Assembly: GCA_029204225.1 (NCBI GenBank)
Contig: CM055097.1
Span: forward strand, 36,998,976 to 37,062,975
Origin: Diphasiastrum complanatum
Lineage: Eukaryota; Streptophyta; Lycopodiopsida; Lycopodiales; Lycopodiaceae
Length of the DNA: 64,000 nucleotides
Direction of reading: 5' to 3'
Under the pieces are notes generated by a model. That model was not told the origin of the DNA. It searched no databases and saw nothing but the letters and a program-made list of their open reading frames with translations. The translations under genes and the position numbers were made by a program. Every line of letters begins with the position of its first letter. The first letter of the stretch is position 1. Positions 10,827 through 22,250 of this stretch are shown one piece after another.

Positions 10827-13147
10827 TCAAGCAGAAATGCTATTCTATTCACCACTGACAGTGAAGACAATTTTTCGTGTAAAAATTTCTGTTTTTGCTA
10901 CAAATGTGATCCGTGTCTTTATTTTGATTAAACCCTCAAACCTAAATTCTACAACCAGAGTGAACCTTTTCGTTGGGGAAACCTTGCAGGGAGCTCTGTT
11001 GTGTCTAGTAGTCATTGATGGAATTATTTGCTCTTACTTGATAAATCATATTATTTTTAACTCTACACATAAACCCAATCAAGCAGAGTGCTATTCTGTT
11101 TGCCACTAAAAGGGAAGATGCAAAAGACAATTTGTGATGTAAAAATGTTTGTTATTGATAGGTATTTGACCCCTATTGCTATGTTCAATAGCAATGCTTT
11201 CTAAAGGTTTGTACATTAATGACCTTAGTTTTATAATTGAATTCTAAATAAGGAGGTTATCAGATGTTCCAACTTGTAGGTCGATAAATATTGATTCCCT
11301 TCACATACAGTTCTTTGACAGGTTATATTTTGGACCCCACATTTTGCTCCATAAGTCTGAGATGGAAAGTGTTCAACGTTTTAGATTATCACCTATGGTT
11401 TTCGTACATTGAAAAATAAAAAATAAACAACAAACTTCGTATGCAACGTGCTTGTATGCCATTCAGAACAAGCTCGTTCCTTACTGGAACTATGATATTA
11501 ACCAAAGTGAGAAGGGTGCGCATTGTAATGAGTAGACGTGATCCAAGTCCTATTTTTCATTGGAAAACAAATATTAGGACTCAGGAGCAATATCTGATTT
11601 AGGATATAGATATTTCGTTTGCTTAAGTTACAATCATAACATCAACAACACAAGAAAAAGAACATGCTAACATAAACGAGTAATGATTCTCCAAAAATAA
11701 CACAAGGATAACTAACTCAGAATGCTCCACTAAGGCACTTCAACAAAGATGCCCTCACAATTTAAGTCCTTAGTTCTCACGGTGTCTATTTGTACAGTCA
11801 AAGCCATGCATCACTTTCCGGTTCAATGCATCAATAGGACTTCTCCTATTTATTGTTTGAGTTTAAATATAAGCCCTTATGTTACAAAATATAGTTGATA
11901 GGGGACATGCATTAAAGACTAATGATCACGTTTGCAATAACAAAATCATAGGCAATAAGCTGTCAATAAATTATGAATCCCAACTACGATATCAAAAACA
12001 ATTAGCAATGAATGCACTACCATGCAAGTCCTATGAAAAAACTTTGGCTACGAATTCTTCCTTGAAGAGGTTCACAATTCTATAATAAAACACTACGAAA
12101 ACAAGGACCCACAAAGCCAGTAGGGTTTCCACTTATCGTATAGTAAGGCTCCCAAAAAGCTCAGTTGGACCCAAACACCATAGGTTGAGGAATGTAAACG
12201 TAGTTCATGGAGTCCCAACAAGTTGACAAAACATGATGAATCTCTCCTACCAATCAAAACATTTTCCTCAATGTTGCCAAACTGCAAAAAATCTGTAGAG
12301 AAGTGTGTGTGGATCAAGAATAAAATCTTGGAAAAAAAAGTGTTGATGAACATGTCTTGCTTGTGCAAGAGTATACCAAAACACATGGCATTTAGAGCCA
12401 TTAATAGATGCACTTCTTCATACCTAAGTCTCTACTAAAAGCAGCCTCACCTTAACTACCCACCATCATACAATTAAGAATTTCAATTGAAGCCCGCATT
12501 GTGGGCAATGATTTCACATGGGGGAGTATTATGGTCATACAGTTCCGTGAGTACCCACCTACTTTTGGGACTTGTAAGTTCTGAACCACTGTTTTTGGAT
12601 AAGATTATTTTAAATTAGATAGCTACTCTAAATTGGAAATGCCCTAAAATGTGACTTAGTATTTATAGAAGCTCAAATTCTCATTTTCCCGATTATTGAG
12701 TTTGGTGCCTTGAGTTCTTGGTAGGCGAGTTCTATTTTTTAGAAAGCTTAGTTGGAAATTTGCCTGAGCTGTCAGTTGAGAAATTCTTTATGGATGTTAT
12801 TTGCTATCTTTATACTTCAATCAATCCAATATCTAAGATTTGAGTTCATAACACCGTCCTTGAATGTAGCCCATCTACATGTATCCTTAGCTTCCTAAAA
12901 GGTTATCTTTCTCTCTTGGACCTGAATGAACATGGGATCAAAATCCTTGTAAACCTTGGTTCCTCTGAGCTTAACCCTTGGGTCTCTGCCAGGAATTATC
13001 ATCTACTAATCCAGAATGTGCCATGTGCTTTTTATGGCCTTCCATGAGAGAGATGATAAACCCTCAAGCTTTGTCACAAAGAAAGAGTAGATAAGATTAC
13101 CTTCATAAAGCTTTGCCTTCTACCTGTGCATTCCTCGTGTTGCTTTA
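10827..13147. other. Upstream region of PUP gene, no gene recognised
   Basis: It should contain the PUP promoter and perhaps its first exon, neither of which is identifiable by eye. Two related ~60-base stretches (about 10,812-10,905 and 11,065-11,155, AAACCCA..CAAGCAGA..GCTATTCT) form an imperfect direct repeat. The remainder is AT-rich with no supported coding region. Confidence 0.4.
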
Positions 13148-14014
13148 TTGCTAGGATCTTCTTTACCTGATATGGTTCCTCAAGATTCTTCTCATCCTCT
13201 GCAACTCACGGATTTCAATCCTCTTGCTTGGCGTGGAGAAAAGAGACCTGCTTCACCTTCAAACCACCCTTCCAGTGCTTCCCCTTCATGCGCTCGTCGT
13301 GAAGCCCACCGTGATGTTGCGAATTCCTTGCTTGTTTCCTCTAGCCAGGTGGCACCATACTGTCCGCCCCATCTTCGCCCCCACCTTTCTTCCTCTCTTT
13401 GAGTTTCTCATCTTTCTCCTTCTTCTTCTTCTCGCCCCCGTATTCCATGTGCGGGCTGTGGTCGCCTTTATATGCAAGGTGCCGTTCTTTCTCGCCATCA
13501 AAACGCTTGCTCTACTTTCCGTCAGCAGCTCGCACTAACCAATATCGACCTTGCACCTCATCCTGCTCCCACTTCGCCACCTGACTCGGCTTGGACCTGG
13601 ATTTGCTCCCTTGATATTTTACCCGCTTTTCACTTAGGTTTTCCTCGTCCTCGTCTTTATGCACACATACCCTTTTCCTTGCGCTTAGACGTTCAGAGAG
13701 CTATATCCTTACCTTTTCCTCGTTTGGCTTCCAACCCTTCTAATACCGCAGCTTGGTATGCCTTTTTGCTTTTTCCTCTTTGGTGTTTGCCTTTGCCTCC
13801 TCAGGATGGTGATGCTGGTTACCGAGAATCTTGCAATAGGATTTGTCGCTTTATGTCAGGAGATTGGGAAATCTGCAAGAGGAGCATTTCTTTTGCTGCC
13901 ATGCACTTGCTGCTCAGTGGGATTCTACTTCGGATGGTGTTTCTATACCCCCTGTTCATCGTCGGCTGTTGCCACCCTTCAAGCTTTGGAGCTTCTTCAT
14001 CCACCAGCAAATGA
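13148..14014 (+). pseudogene. LINE ORF N-terminal part with CCHC zinc finger
   Basis: The frame from ATG 13148 continues in register to 14014, broken only by a TGA at 13400-13402. It encodes a Ser/Pro-rich leader and then CAGCGRLYMQGAVLSRHQNAC (residues about 105-125 from the first Met). The spacing C-x2-C-x12-H-x4-C is the N-terminal zinc finger found in R2/R4-type retrotransposon proteins. After about 13,950 the protein continues in another frame. Confidence 0.6.
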
Positions 14015-15080
14015 TTGTCTTTCCTCTTTTGTTGAGGAATTTGAACCTGATTCCGATTTGCAGCTCTCAGAATCTCATTTTCTTAATGCTTTTCTACGTA
14101 GCCCTCATCTATCTACTAGGGATCCTTCTGGTATGGTTTTCGAGCATCTTCGTGATTGTTTCTCTCTTGATGATTCTGCTAGAGGATTTGGTTTGCTCTT
14201 TCAAGTTTGCTCCTCCGTAGCATGCGGGCGTATTCCTTTTTCTATTGCTCGTATTCTTGGTGCTGCTCATTTGATTGCCTTGGAAAAGCCTGGCGGTGGC
14301 ATGCGTCTGATTGCTGTCGGAGAAGTTTTATACAAGTTGGTTTCTCGGGCTCTTGGTTTTCAGCTTCGTGACAATTTTCATGACCACCTATTTCCTCATC
14401 AGTTTAGTTGTGCTACTCCTGGCGGTTGCGAGACAGTCGTACATGCTTTGCGTGCTACCCTGGATCTTCATCCAGATTGGGTTGTCCTTCAAGTGGATGT
14501 TTCAAACGCTTTCAATTCTGTTTCCCGAGGGGCCATTTTCCAAGAACTTCATGCGGCTCACGGTCCACTCGCTCAGCTCATCCCATTTGTTCGCTCTTTT
14601 TATTCCATGGATGTGCCTCTATATTTCAGTCTTGCTTCTCGCTCAGGTGATGTTTCAGTTATCCCTTTTGCTGATGGTATCAGGCAAGGTGATCCCTTGG
14701 GTGGTGCTCTTTTTGCTTTGGCACACTTTCGAGCATTGCAAGCTTCTTCTGCTACTTTTCCAACTTGTTTGTTTCCCTCTATTGCTGATGACATGCATAT
14801 TGTGGGACCTGCTAACGACGTCAAACCAGCTTTCTTACATTTCTCTCAACAACTCTCGGCTTTGGGTCTCACCGTGAATCCCTCTAAGTGCGTTGCTTGG
14901 TGTCCTCAAGGCCTCCTTCTTGAGCTCCCTTTACCTGCAGGTTTCAATTCTCCGGTTGATGGGATTCGAGCACTTGGTATTCCTATAGGTTTTTGGCTTC
15001 CTCTTTGCGGGACACTTTGGGCTTGCATCTTCGTCACGTTGATTTGCTACCAAAGCTTGGCAACGCTCAAGTTGCTCTAG
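13758..15080 (+). pseudogene. LINE reverse transcriptase domain
   Basis: From about 13,960 this frame encodes an RT with recognisable blocks: DPSGMVFEHLRD, EKPGGGMRLIAVGEVLYKL, VVLQVDVSNAFNSVSR (motif A, first catalytic Asp), GIRQGDPLGGALFALA (motif B) and SIADDMHIVGP (motif C, the two catalytic Asp residues kept, but Ile where most RTs have Tyr). The following NPSKC block matches motif D. The first ~65 codons and the end after about 14,990 are out-of-frame readthrough. The catalytic core is intact at sequence level, although the element as a whole is frameshifted. Confidence 0.75.
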
Positions 15081-15740
15081 GGATTCTTACTCAATGCTTC
15101 GCTCCGCGGCCAAGTTATATTCCACAGTGTGTTCCTCCCTCTCTTGATGTTTTGGCTTTGCTACAGGATTTCGATAATATTTTATCAGATATTTTGGGTA
15201 GCTTGATGGGTTCAGAAACCTTTCATATTCCCGATGGTCAGCTCGTTAAGCGACAAGTCTCTCTTCCCGCTTCTTCTGGAGGTGTTGGTCTTACTTGCAC
15301 AGCTTCTATTGCTCCGGTTGCTTTTCTGGGGAGTTGGGCCCTTCTTGCCTCTGCACTTATCTCTCGGTTTCAGCAGGACAACAAGCCCATTCTTCTTGAT
15401 TCGGTAGCTCATGTGGAAAGATGCATTCTCCCTTTCCAACAACACCTTCGTGCGGCCAAGGATCCCTCCCTCCACCTGTGCAAGCTTCTTTGCCTCCCTT
15501 TGAGACTTTGCCTAGCCATCAGCGTGCTCATTTTCAAAATTTTCTTTTGGAGCGGTTCCACTCACATGCTTTCACTCAGCTTCTCAGTGATTCACCTTCG
15601 GATGAGACTCAAGCTCGCCTTCTGTTTTGTGCAGGCCTTGGTGTTGGTGCTTGGCTTGTTGCGCACCCTGTTGTTCCACTCTTGCGCCTTTCGTCAGAGT
15701 TGTTTGTCAAGTCAGATTGGGTCTCCCTCATCCAGTGTTG
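14993..15740 (+). pseudogene. LINE post-RT (thumb/linker) region, two frames
   Basis: Coding continues in one frame from 14993 to about 15,420 (TLGLHLRHVDLLPKLGNAQVALGIL, then RQVSLPASSGGVGLT). It then shifts to the frame at about 15,460-15,740 (HQRAHFQNFLLERFHSHAF...LLSDSPSDETQARLLF). These blocks correspond to the region between RT and endonuclease in RLE LINE proteins. Two frameshifts separate them from their neighbours. Confidence 0.5.
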
Positions 15741-16318
15741 GGGGGTTTGACAAAATGTTCTTGTGGTCACCCTCTTGATTCTATTGGCACTCATCTCATG
15801 CGTTGCCCTTCTGACGGAGACCAAACCGCGACTCATGATTCCATTCGTGACGTACTGGCATCTATTGCACATGAGTGTTGTTGTCATGTTGTCCGAGAGA
15901 ACCCACATCTTGCCTGTATCGATTCACAGTCGCCTCGGCATCAAGTTGATCTCGTTCTTTCAAGCGAGGCTCTCATGCGGCTCAAGATAAAGAGCAAGAC
16001 TATTCACATCGCACTCCTGGAAAAGACTTAATTCGTTTTGCCTTGGAAATTTATGGGTGGCTGCATAAGAAATTCGACGATTTTCTTTCATCTTGTGCAG
16101 GTTTAGCAGCGAAGCTCCAAGGACGTGGTGCCTCACCTTTATCCATCATTACGTCTTATTATTGTCAACAAGTTTCTACTACTTTACAATGCACTCAGGC
16201 ACTTGCAATACTTCGATGTGCCGTAGTTGCAGGAACGGTTGCTTCACAGCTTCTTGCACTACCTAAACTTCCAACTATCTTAGCTAGCGACTTACATCAA
16301 GCAGTAGGCTTTTTATAG
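15700..16318 (+). pseudogene. LINE C-terminal CCHC knuckle and restriction-like endonuclease
   Basis: The frame read through 15,700-15,990 encodes VRLGLPHP, then KCSCGHPLDSIGTHLMRCP (C-x-C-x7-H-x4-C type knuckle), then THDSIRDVLASIAHE and a stretch ending RHQVDLVLSSEAL. These match the order CCHC then PD-(D/E)xK-like endonuclease in R2/R4-type elements. A frameshift follows, and the C-terminus resumes in another frame at about 16,010-16,318 (PGKDLIRFALEIYGWLHKKFDDFL) to a TAG at 16316-16318. The key basic/acidic catalytic residues cannot all be identified because of the breaks. Confidence 0.55.
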
Positions 16319-16455
16319 CTACTTTTTGAGATTGTTGTTTTGGTATAGTTGATGTACAATATCTCAATTCGCCTTTTGGCCTTTACACTTTTTACATGCA
16401 TACCTTTGTACTCCGATGGGTTTCCCCATCATTTATTAATAAAAACAGGAAGTTT

Positions 16456-18281
16456 CTTCATCATCCCCCCCTTATTGGAACTACCTATAGTCAATGTCGC
16501 TTAAAGACACATTCCTTACTGATGCCTCCAGATAACATCTGCTCCACTCACACAACGACACATCAGCATAAATAATATTTTTGTTAAATTCACACTTGCT
16601 ATACCAAAATTTTCTTTTATATCACAATTTAATCTGGTATAGCATGTTGCAATAATCATAATTCTGATTGATTTCAGTGATTACTGATTGATTGCTGATT
16701 GTTGACAGTGATTGATGTTTATTATTAAGATTATTGTTAGGTTGCAGTCTGCAGATAATAGTTACAGTAATCTATTGTTGATTGGCAGTGGCAGTCTCAC
16801 TGACTGTACCTTCCTACGAGGGCCTTTATTTTTAGGGAGCAGCTATTCTAAATTAAGAAGACCTTGATTTGCTGACAAAGCCCAAATCACCAAAGAAATC
16901 CTTAAACTGGAGCAGCAATAAGCGAAACCTAAATTTGCTAATAAAGCCTAAGTTGACTGATCGATACCAGAGCAGCAATATGCAAAACTAAGCAGACCCT
17001 GATTTGCCAATGAGTCCTTAATTAATCAAGAAATCATCAGAACAGCAATCTGTACAATACGCAAAACCTTAATTGGTTGATATGCCCTTAATTAATCAAG
17101 ATGCCTCATTTGTAGCAGAGCAGCAATTTGATAAGCCCTTAATCGATCAGGAAATCCTTACCTGATACGAGAACAATGATCTGTAAACGAGGCAACATCT
17201 TAATTTGCTGCTAAAGCGTTGATTAATTAACAAAACCTCAAGGTGATACCTGTGGCGAAATGTTGGTCACAAGGGCCGTCCCTAACTGTGGGGCTCCCCT
17301 CCTGCACTTCCCCCATGTCTCTATGCCTTCTTCCTTCTTGCTTGCTTAAATTAAAAAAAGAAAGAAGAAGCTATGGAATGAAGAGAAGAGGAGGAAGAAG
17401 AAGAAGGAATAGTAGACTTGAATAAATAGGCCAAGACTAGTACTATGCAAGAGGCCAAAATAGAATGTTCATGGTGCCTTGAAACCACCACAACAAGGTG
17501 GGGTCACTTGATCAAAGTCAACGGATCAGTGTATTATAAGAAGTCTGAAGCACCACCATTGGAATGACACTGGTGGGCTCTAAGGGTGAAGAACATTTTG
17601 TAGCAGATCACAAGATGGTGCTATGAAATATTCTTCACCCTTGTTTGTATCTTGGGAGATGATGTGACCTTCATGGTCATGAAGATTAGCACCCACACCA
17701 ATAAGAAACGGACTCATTTGCATGAACAATGTAGCTTCGACGCACCGTGAGTGCCAGTCACAAATGAATGTGAATTTTCACCCATGCCAATTTGCATGGA
17801 CTATCTTGCTTCACAACAAATTCACAACACAACAAATGTCAGTTACAAATTCAAGTGCCTGCACCAATAAGGATTTGTCACGTTCTCATATTGTCGTTGG
17901 GAAAGAATAACATTAGCACCAATTGGAATCTTCCACACTCACGAGATGTAGATTGACGAGATCAATGCTCACACCATGACGAATATGCCATGTTCTCATG
18001 GACAAAGTTGTTTCATTGCCTAATAAGTGTCAGTCCTTAAGATTAACATCCACACAAATAAGAATTTGCCACATTTACGTGGACAAGTGTGGACAAGGTT
18101 GGTTCATTGCAACATGAGTGTCAATCGTGGAAATTAATGACTTCACCAACAAGAATCTACCATATCTATATGCTCAAAAATCAACACCCACACCAAGAAC
18201 GCTCGATATTCTCCTTTGATGGTCTACAAAAGATAAGTTACCTAACACTCAAAATCAAAGGTCTCTGATGAGAAAATCTCT
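16456..18281. other. Non-coding region with two families of degenerate tandem repeats
   Basis: Section 16,850-17,240 repeats a unit of roughly 70-90 bases built from CCTTAATTAATCAAGAAATC, GAGCAGCAAT and GCAAAACC. Section 17,690-18,190 repeats a 75-95 base unit built from CACCAATAAGAATTTGCCAC and CACGTGGACAA-like blocks. No coding region is supported; the short frames at 17,243 and 17,722 are not believed. Confidence 0.5.
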
Positions 18282-18296
18282 CCACTCTGACACCAA
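18282..18296 (-). promoter_or_regulatory. Copia-type primer binding site (tRNA-iMet-like)
   Basis: On the minus strand it reads TTGGTGTCAGAGTGG directly after ...CCCAACA. It matches 10 of 12 bases of the usual plant Copia PBS TGGTATCAGAGC. It implies that the DNA to the right (from 18297) is the 3' end of an LTR and that a Copia leader lies to the left. This is odd, because Copia coding DNA lies on the right. Confidence 0.45.
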
Positions 18297-19103
18297 TGTT
18301 GGGAGTGATCTCAATCCCGATAAGGGTGCAGTGGGTATTCGGACACAAATTGTTTCGTCCTTTGATTTCCCTCTGTTGAGATTCTCACATAAACAAACCC
18401 AGATGGAATTCGATTTTGTCCTTGGGTCTACTACCCTCTGTGACAGGATCTACAATCCTCCAAGGTGAGGCCAAAACACTGTTGACCTACGTAGCATTTA
18501 CTTATGCATTCGACAAGGTAAAACCAGTGTAAGGAATAAGATTGAAACCAGCTGATTGCAAACATACAACTATCAGACAATTAAGCATTCGATCATATTC
18601 AAGACAAGAAACTCTTCTGCATAAAAAACATCTACTGCATTATCAAAGAATTCCTTAAGCGCTATTGTGACAAACCACACAGCTCGTCGACGCAAAAGAA
18701 ACTCTGTCTTTCGCAAATCAAAACGTGTCGCGCTTATTGGCAGACTTCTTGAACCTTAGCTTGCTAGCTACACAGTGCTCAACTTACATTGGTATATATG
18801 TTGTCAATATGCTACGACTGCATAATTAATAATCAGGATCTACATGTTTGTGGAGAGAGGAGGACACGATTAGCAGATCAGAAGATTACAAGAACGGCTG
18901 ATTAGACACGTCTTAAATGTATCCTTTCAGTCTTCGGAGGATGACGTCCTCCTGGTACTTTCACGATCTCATCTGTCCTTTCACGTGTGGAATCTGCCGT
19001 CATTTGGGTCTTCGTGTCTTCATGTGCCTTTGGCTTTGTCATTAGGTCACCTTGGGTCCACGAATCTTTTATCTTCGTGTTCATGTTCGTGTTCGTTCGA
19101 CCG

Positions 19104-19538
19104 TCATCTTCGTGTTCTTTTGACCGTGGTCTTCGTGTCTTCGGTCCTCGAAGCTTTTCTGTTCGTGTTCGTCTTCATGTCTTCGGTCCTCAAAGCTTTT
19201 CTGTTTGTGACCACGTAGCTCCCTTGTTTCTCTTCTGCCTTGAGCTCTAAAGCTATTATAGCATTGTGGCCAGAAACTATTTGTTTCTTCAGCTCTCTCT
19301 CAAAGCGTGGTAGCTTTATAACTCCCAGACTCTTCCTCTGCCTATCAAACAAACCTTTTTCTAGGGCCTTGGTGAAGATGTCCGCCACCATTTGCTTCGT
19401 GCCAATGAAGCTGGTCTTCAATTCCCTGGTAGTGACCAGGTCCCTTATCAAGTGATACTTGATTGCGATGTGTTTCGTCCTTGAGTGAAACACAAGATCC
19501 TTTGTCAGGTGAATTGCAAAAGTATTGTCCATCTGCAT
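19104..19538 (-). pseudogene. Copia RNase H C-terminus with repeated tail
   Basis: It contains the RNase H end block HSRTKHIAIKYHLIRD followed by ADIFTKAL, the usual Copia polyprotein end. The frame then runs on into a tail with two near copies of RKALRTEDMKTNTN / RKASRTEDTKTTVK, produced by tandem TTCGTGTCTTCGGTCCTC-type repeats at about 19,070-19,210. Confidence 0.6.
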
Positions 19539-19675
19539 AATCAGTGGCTCTCGGTTGGTTTCACCCAGTCTGTCGAGGAATTGTCTCAGCCATGTGATTT
19601 CGTTGCCATCTTTGCGGCTGCAACATATTATGCTTCACAGGATGATTGAGCTATAATGGTCTGCTTTTTACTGAC

Positions 19676-20734
19676 CTAGAGAATTGTTGCGCCAGCTGCA
19701 ACGGTGCACCCTCCTGAGACACTTTTACAGTCGTCCTTGAGAGATGCCCAACTAGCATCACTGTAGGAGTGCATCTGGAAACCTACATCACGAGAATAAC
19801 ACAGCCCATAATCCTTCGTCCGCTGAAGGTACTGTAAGATTCGCTTTGCGATCTTCCAGTGTGCTAAGCTTGGATTCGTGCTGAATTGACTCATTCTGAA
19901 CACGACATAAGCAATGTCAGGGCGTGTGTTGTCTGCTAGATACATCAAAGATCCGATCAGCCTCCTGTAAGGCGTGTGCTGCATCATCTCCTGTTCTTCT
20001 TCTGTCTTCAAACAATTTTTGTTCGTCAGGACTGTCCCTGCAAGCATTGGGGTATTTGCCCCTTTGCAATCTGTCATCTCAAAATCATCTAGGATTTTCT
20101 GGGTGTAACTTGACTGATGAAGGTATAGCTTTCCTTCGTCATAGTCGCGGTCAATCTGCAAGCCTAGATAACATCTGGCTTCTCCTAGGTCTGTTATCTC
20201 GAAATGTTTTGAGATCTCACTCTTCACTCCTGCAATCTGGCCTTCGCTTTTGCATAGTATCAGGTTGTCGTTCACATAAACAACAACAATGATGATCTCC
20301 CCATCTGTGATTCTCACATAAACATTGGAATCGGCTATCAATGGCTCGAATCCTAAGGATCTCAGGGCTTGATCTTTCTTCTTATACCATTGTCGTGCTG
20401 ATTGCTTCAGACCATAGATACTCCTATGCATTCGGCATGCATAGGTAGGAAGTGATTTGGAGGTATAACCTGGAGGTTGATCCATGTAGACCTCTTCGTC
20501 TAATTCGCCATGTAGGACTGTTGTCTTCTCATCAACGATGTGAATCATGAGGTCGTATGCAGCGACATATGCAAATAGTAGGCGTAAGGAAGCATGTTTC
20601 ACCACTAGAGAGAAGGTCTCAATGTAGTCGATGCCGTACTTCTGAGAAAAACTCTTCGCTACGAGTCTGGCCTTGTATCTCGAAATATCTCCATTCGGTC
20701 CGTACTTGAGTTTGTAAACCCATTGGCATTGCAC
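19676..20734 (-). pseudogene. Copia reverse transcriptase with mutated catalytic motif
   Basis: The RVT_2 domain is clear: [59 protein letters not shown], and RRLIGSLMYLADNTRPDIAYVV. The catalytic YVDD box reads YVNDN (codons GTG AAC GAC), so one catalytic Asp is Asn. Together with missing gag this copy cannot be autonomous. Confidence 0.75.
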
Positions 20735-20740
20735 TGTTTT

Positions 20741-21259
20741 TCATTTCTCTGGCATTGGTTGTAGTGTCCATACCTCATTCTTCTTCATGAATTCGATTTC
20801 TTTATTCATGGCTTGGATCCATTTGTCCTTTTCTGGACTGTCGATGGCTTTCTCGAATGTTTGTAATTCGTCACTGAATCCACAAAATTCTTTGGATGTA
20901 GAAGCCGAGCTGCCTGGCACAAATCTTGTTGGCGCTCTTCGCCCTCTCATTGACCTCCTAGAAGATTCTTCTGGTACTGGAATGCTCTTGCCTTTGTCTC
21001 TTTGGCTAGATCCGGAACCATCTCGGTTTACATGAGTTCTAGCAGCGGGCAGACTTGCAAACCTTTCTTCATCTGATTCGTCGCTCAGTTGATATGGAGC
21101 TCGAACATCTTTGTCTGACTGTTCGGGTTCTGCTCCCTCTGTCATGGTTGGCAGATCATTATACTGCCTCCCTAGGACTTCATAGCTGGCAGAATCATTG
21201 TCGACCATTGTTCTAGTCTCGTCGAACTTGACGTCTCTGACAATCTTCACTAGATTCAT
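20741..21259 (-). pseudogene. Copia integrase C-terminal / RT N-terminal linker
   Basis: It encodes the acidic and basic linker between integrase and RT and ends in DKWIQAMNKEIEFMKKNEVWTLQ, the conserved entry to the Copia RT. It is in the same frame as the downstream RT (20734-19676), separated by a single stop codon at 20741-20743. Confidence 0.65.
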
Positions 21260-21537
21260 TTCGGGCGTGTAAATCTTGTAGTATGATGAATGGTTGTCAT
21301 ATCCGACGAGGTATCCTAATTCGACCTTCTCGTCAAGCTTCTTTCGAAGCTTATCAGGAATATGTGCATAAGCTGCATAGCCAAAAATCCAAACATGTGT
21401 CAGATTGGGTTTTCTACCTCACCATAGTTCATGTGGTGTCGTGTGAGGAACACCTGATTTGCCTATCCTGTTCTGGATATAGGCAACTATAGCTACTACT
21501 TCAGCCCATAGCACTCTTGGTGCCTTTGAATAGGCCA

Positions 21538-22065
21538 TCATGCACCTTTGGCTTCCATGAGAGTCAAGTTCTTTCTTTCGGCAACACCATTGTGCTGCGG
21601 TGTATAGGATGTTATCCTTCTATGAAGGATTCCTCGATCATTGTAAAAATCAGTGAATCGGTTTGAGATGTACTCTCCACCACGATATGTTCTTATCTGC
21701 TTCACCTTGTTTTCTGTGCATTTTTCTGTCCAGTTCACATATTCTATGAACTTGTCGAATGCCTCTGATTTGTTGTGAATGAAGTAGACTCGGGTGAACT
21801 TACTGTAGTCGTCAATGAAGGTTATATAGTACTTCGAGCCTCCTACTGAGATCACATTGAAAGGTCCACAGATGTCCGAATGTACTAGCTCCAAAATCTT
21901 TGTTGTTCTGTAGGAGTCTCTGGTAAATGGCGTTCGGGACATCTTCACTCTCATGCATGCATCACAGGTGGTCGAACTGGTTGCATTCGAGATGCTTACT
22001 CCTGTGATAGCTCCATGTCGGCTTGCTTGATACAATGCCATTGAGTTCATGTGGCATAGTCGCAT
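21538..22065 (-). pseudogene. Copia GAG-pre-integrase and integrase core
   Basis: The frame carries LCHMNSMALY (GAG-pre-integrase), a Cys motif CDACMRVK, then the integrase core: LELVHSDICGPF with the first catalytic Asp, YYITFIDDYSKFTRVYFI with the second, and IRTYRGGEYISN in place of the usual RSDxGGE around the catalytic Glu. It ends at a stop just after PQHNGVAERKNLTLMEA. Upstream remnants (HVTFSNET) are readable to about 22,250. Confidence 0.7.
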
Positions 22066-22250
22066 GTGCCATAGAACATCTGTAGAATCATGGGCTTGAT
22101 GTGCTTGATCTGTTGGTAGTCAGACCCTCAAATGATACAAGTTGTCTTTGCGTCTTCCTTATGCAATCAACGTACTGGTGCTGGCTTCAACGACATTACA
22201 TGTTTCGTTTGAAAACGTCACATGCATCCTAGCATCTGCACAAATTCCAA

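Larger units (their letters stand above)
13148..16455 (+). mobile_element. Non-LTR retrotransposon with restriction-like endonuclease (R2/R4-like), decayed
   Basis: A single-ORF LINE architecture is readable through about four frameshifts and one stop: N-terminal CCHC zinc finger, reverse transcriptase, a thumb/linker, a CxC..H..C knuckle and a restriction-like endonuclease region. The 3' UTR has a perfect 6-bp stem (16415-16430, GATGGG..CCCATC) followed by ATTTATTAATAAAAAC. The AATAAA at 16438 and the A-rich end suggest the 3' terminus at about 16,455. No target-site duplication was identified. APE-type L1 and RTE are the common LINEs of seed plants, so an RLE-type element is noteworthy; clade assignment needs a tree. 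Confidence 0.75.
18297..22250 (-). mobile_element. Decayed Copia LTR retrotransposon, pol region and probable LTR
   Basis: Minus-strand Copia pol in the order GAG-pre-integrase remnant, integrase, RT and RNase H, from about 22,250 down to 19,104. LTR-like sequence follows (19,100 to 18,297) and ends CCCAACA. Gag and protease are absent, so the element is truncated at its 5' side near 22,250. Three frameshifts and one stop break the polyprotein. Confidence 0.75.

Noticed and set aside
12093-12413. 106-codon minus-strand frame considered as a PPR remnant
   Set aside because: No PPR helix signature or other motif could be aligned; composition is that of random AT-rich DNA.
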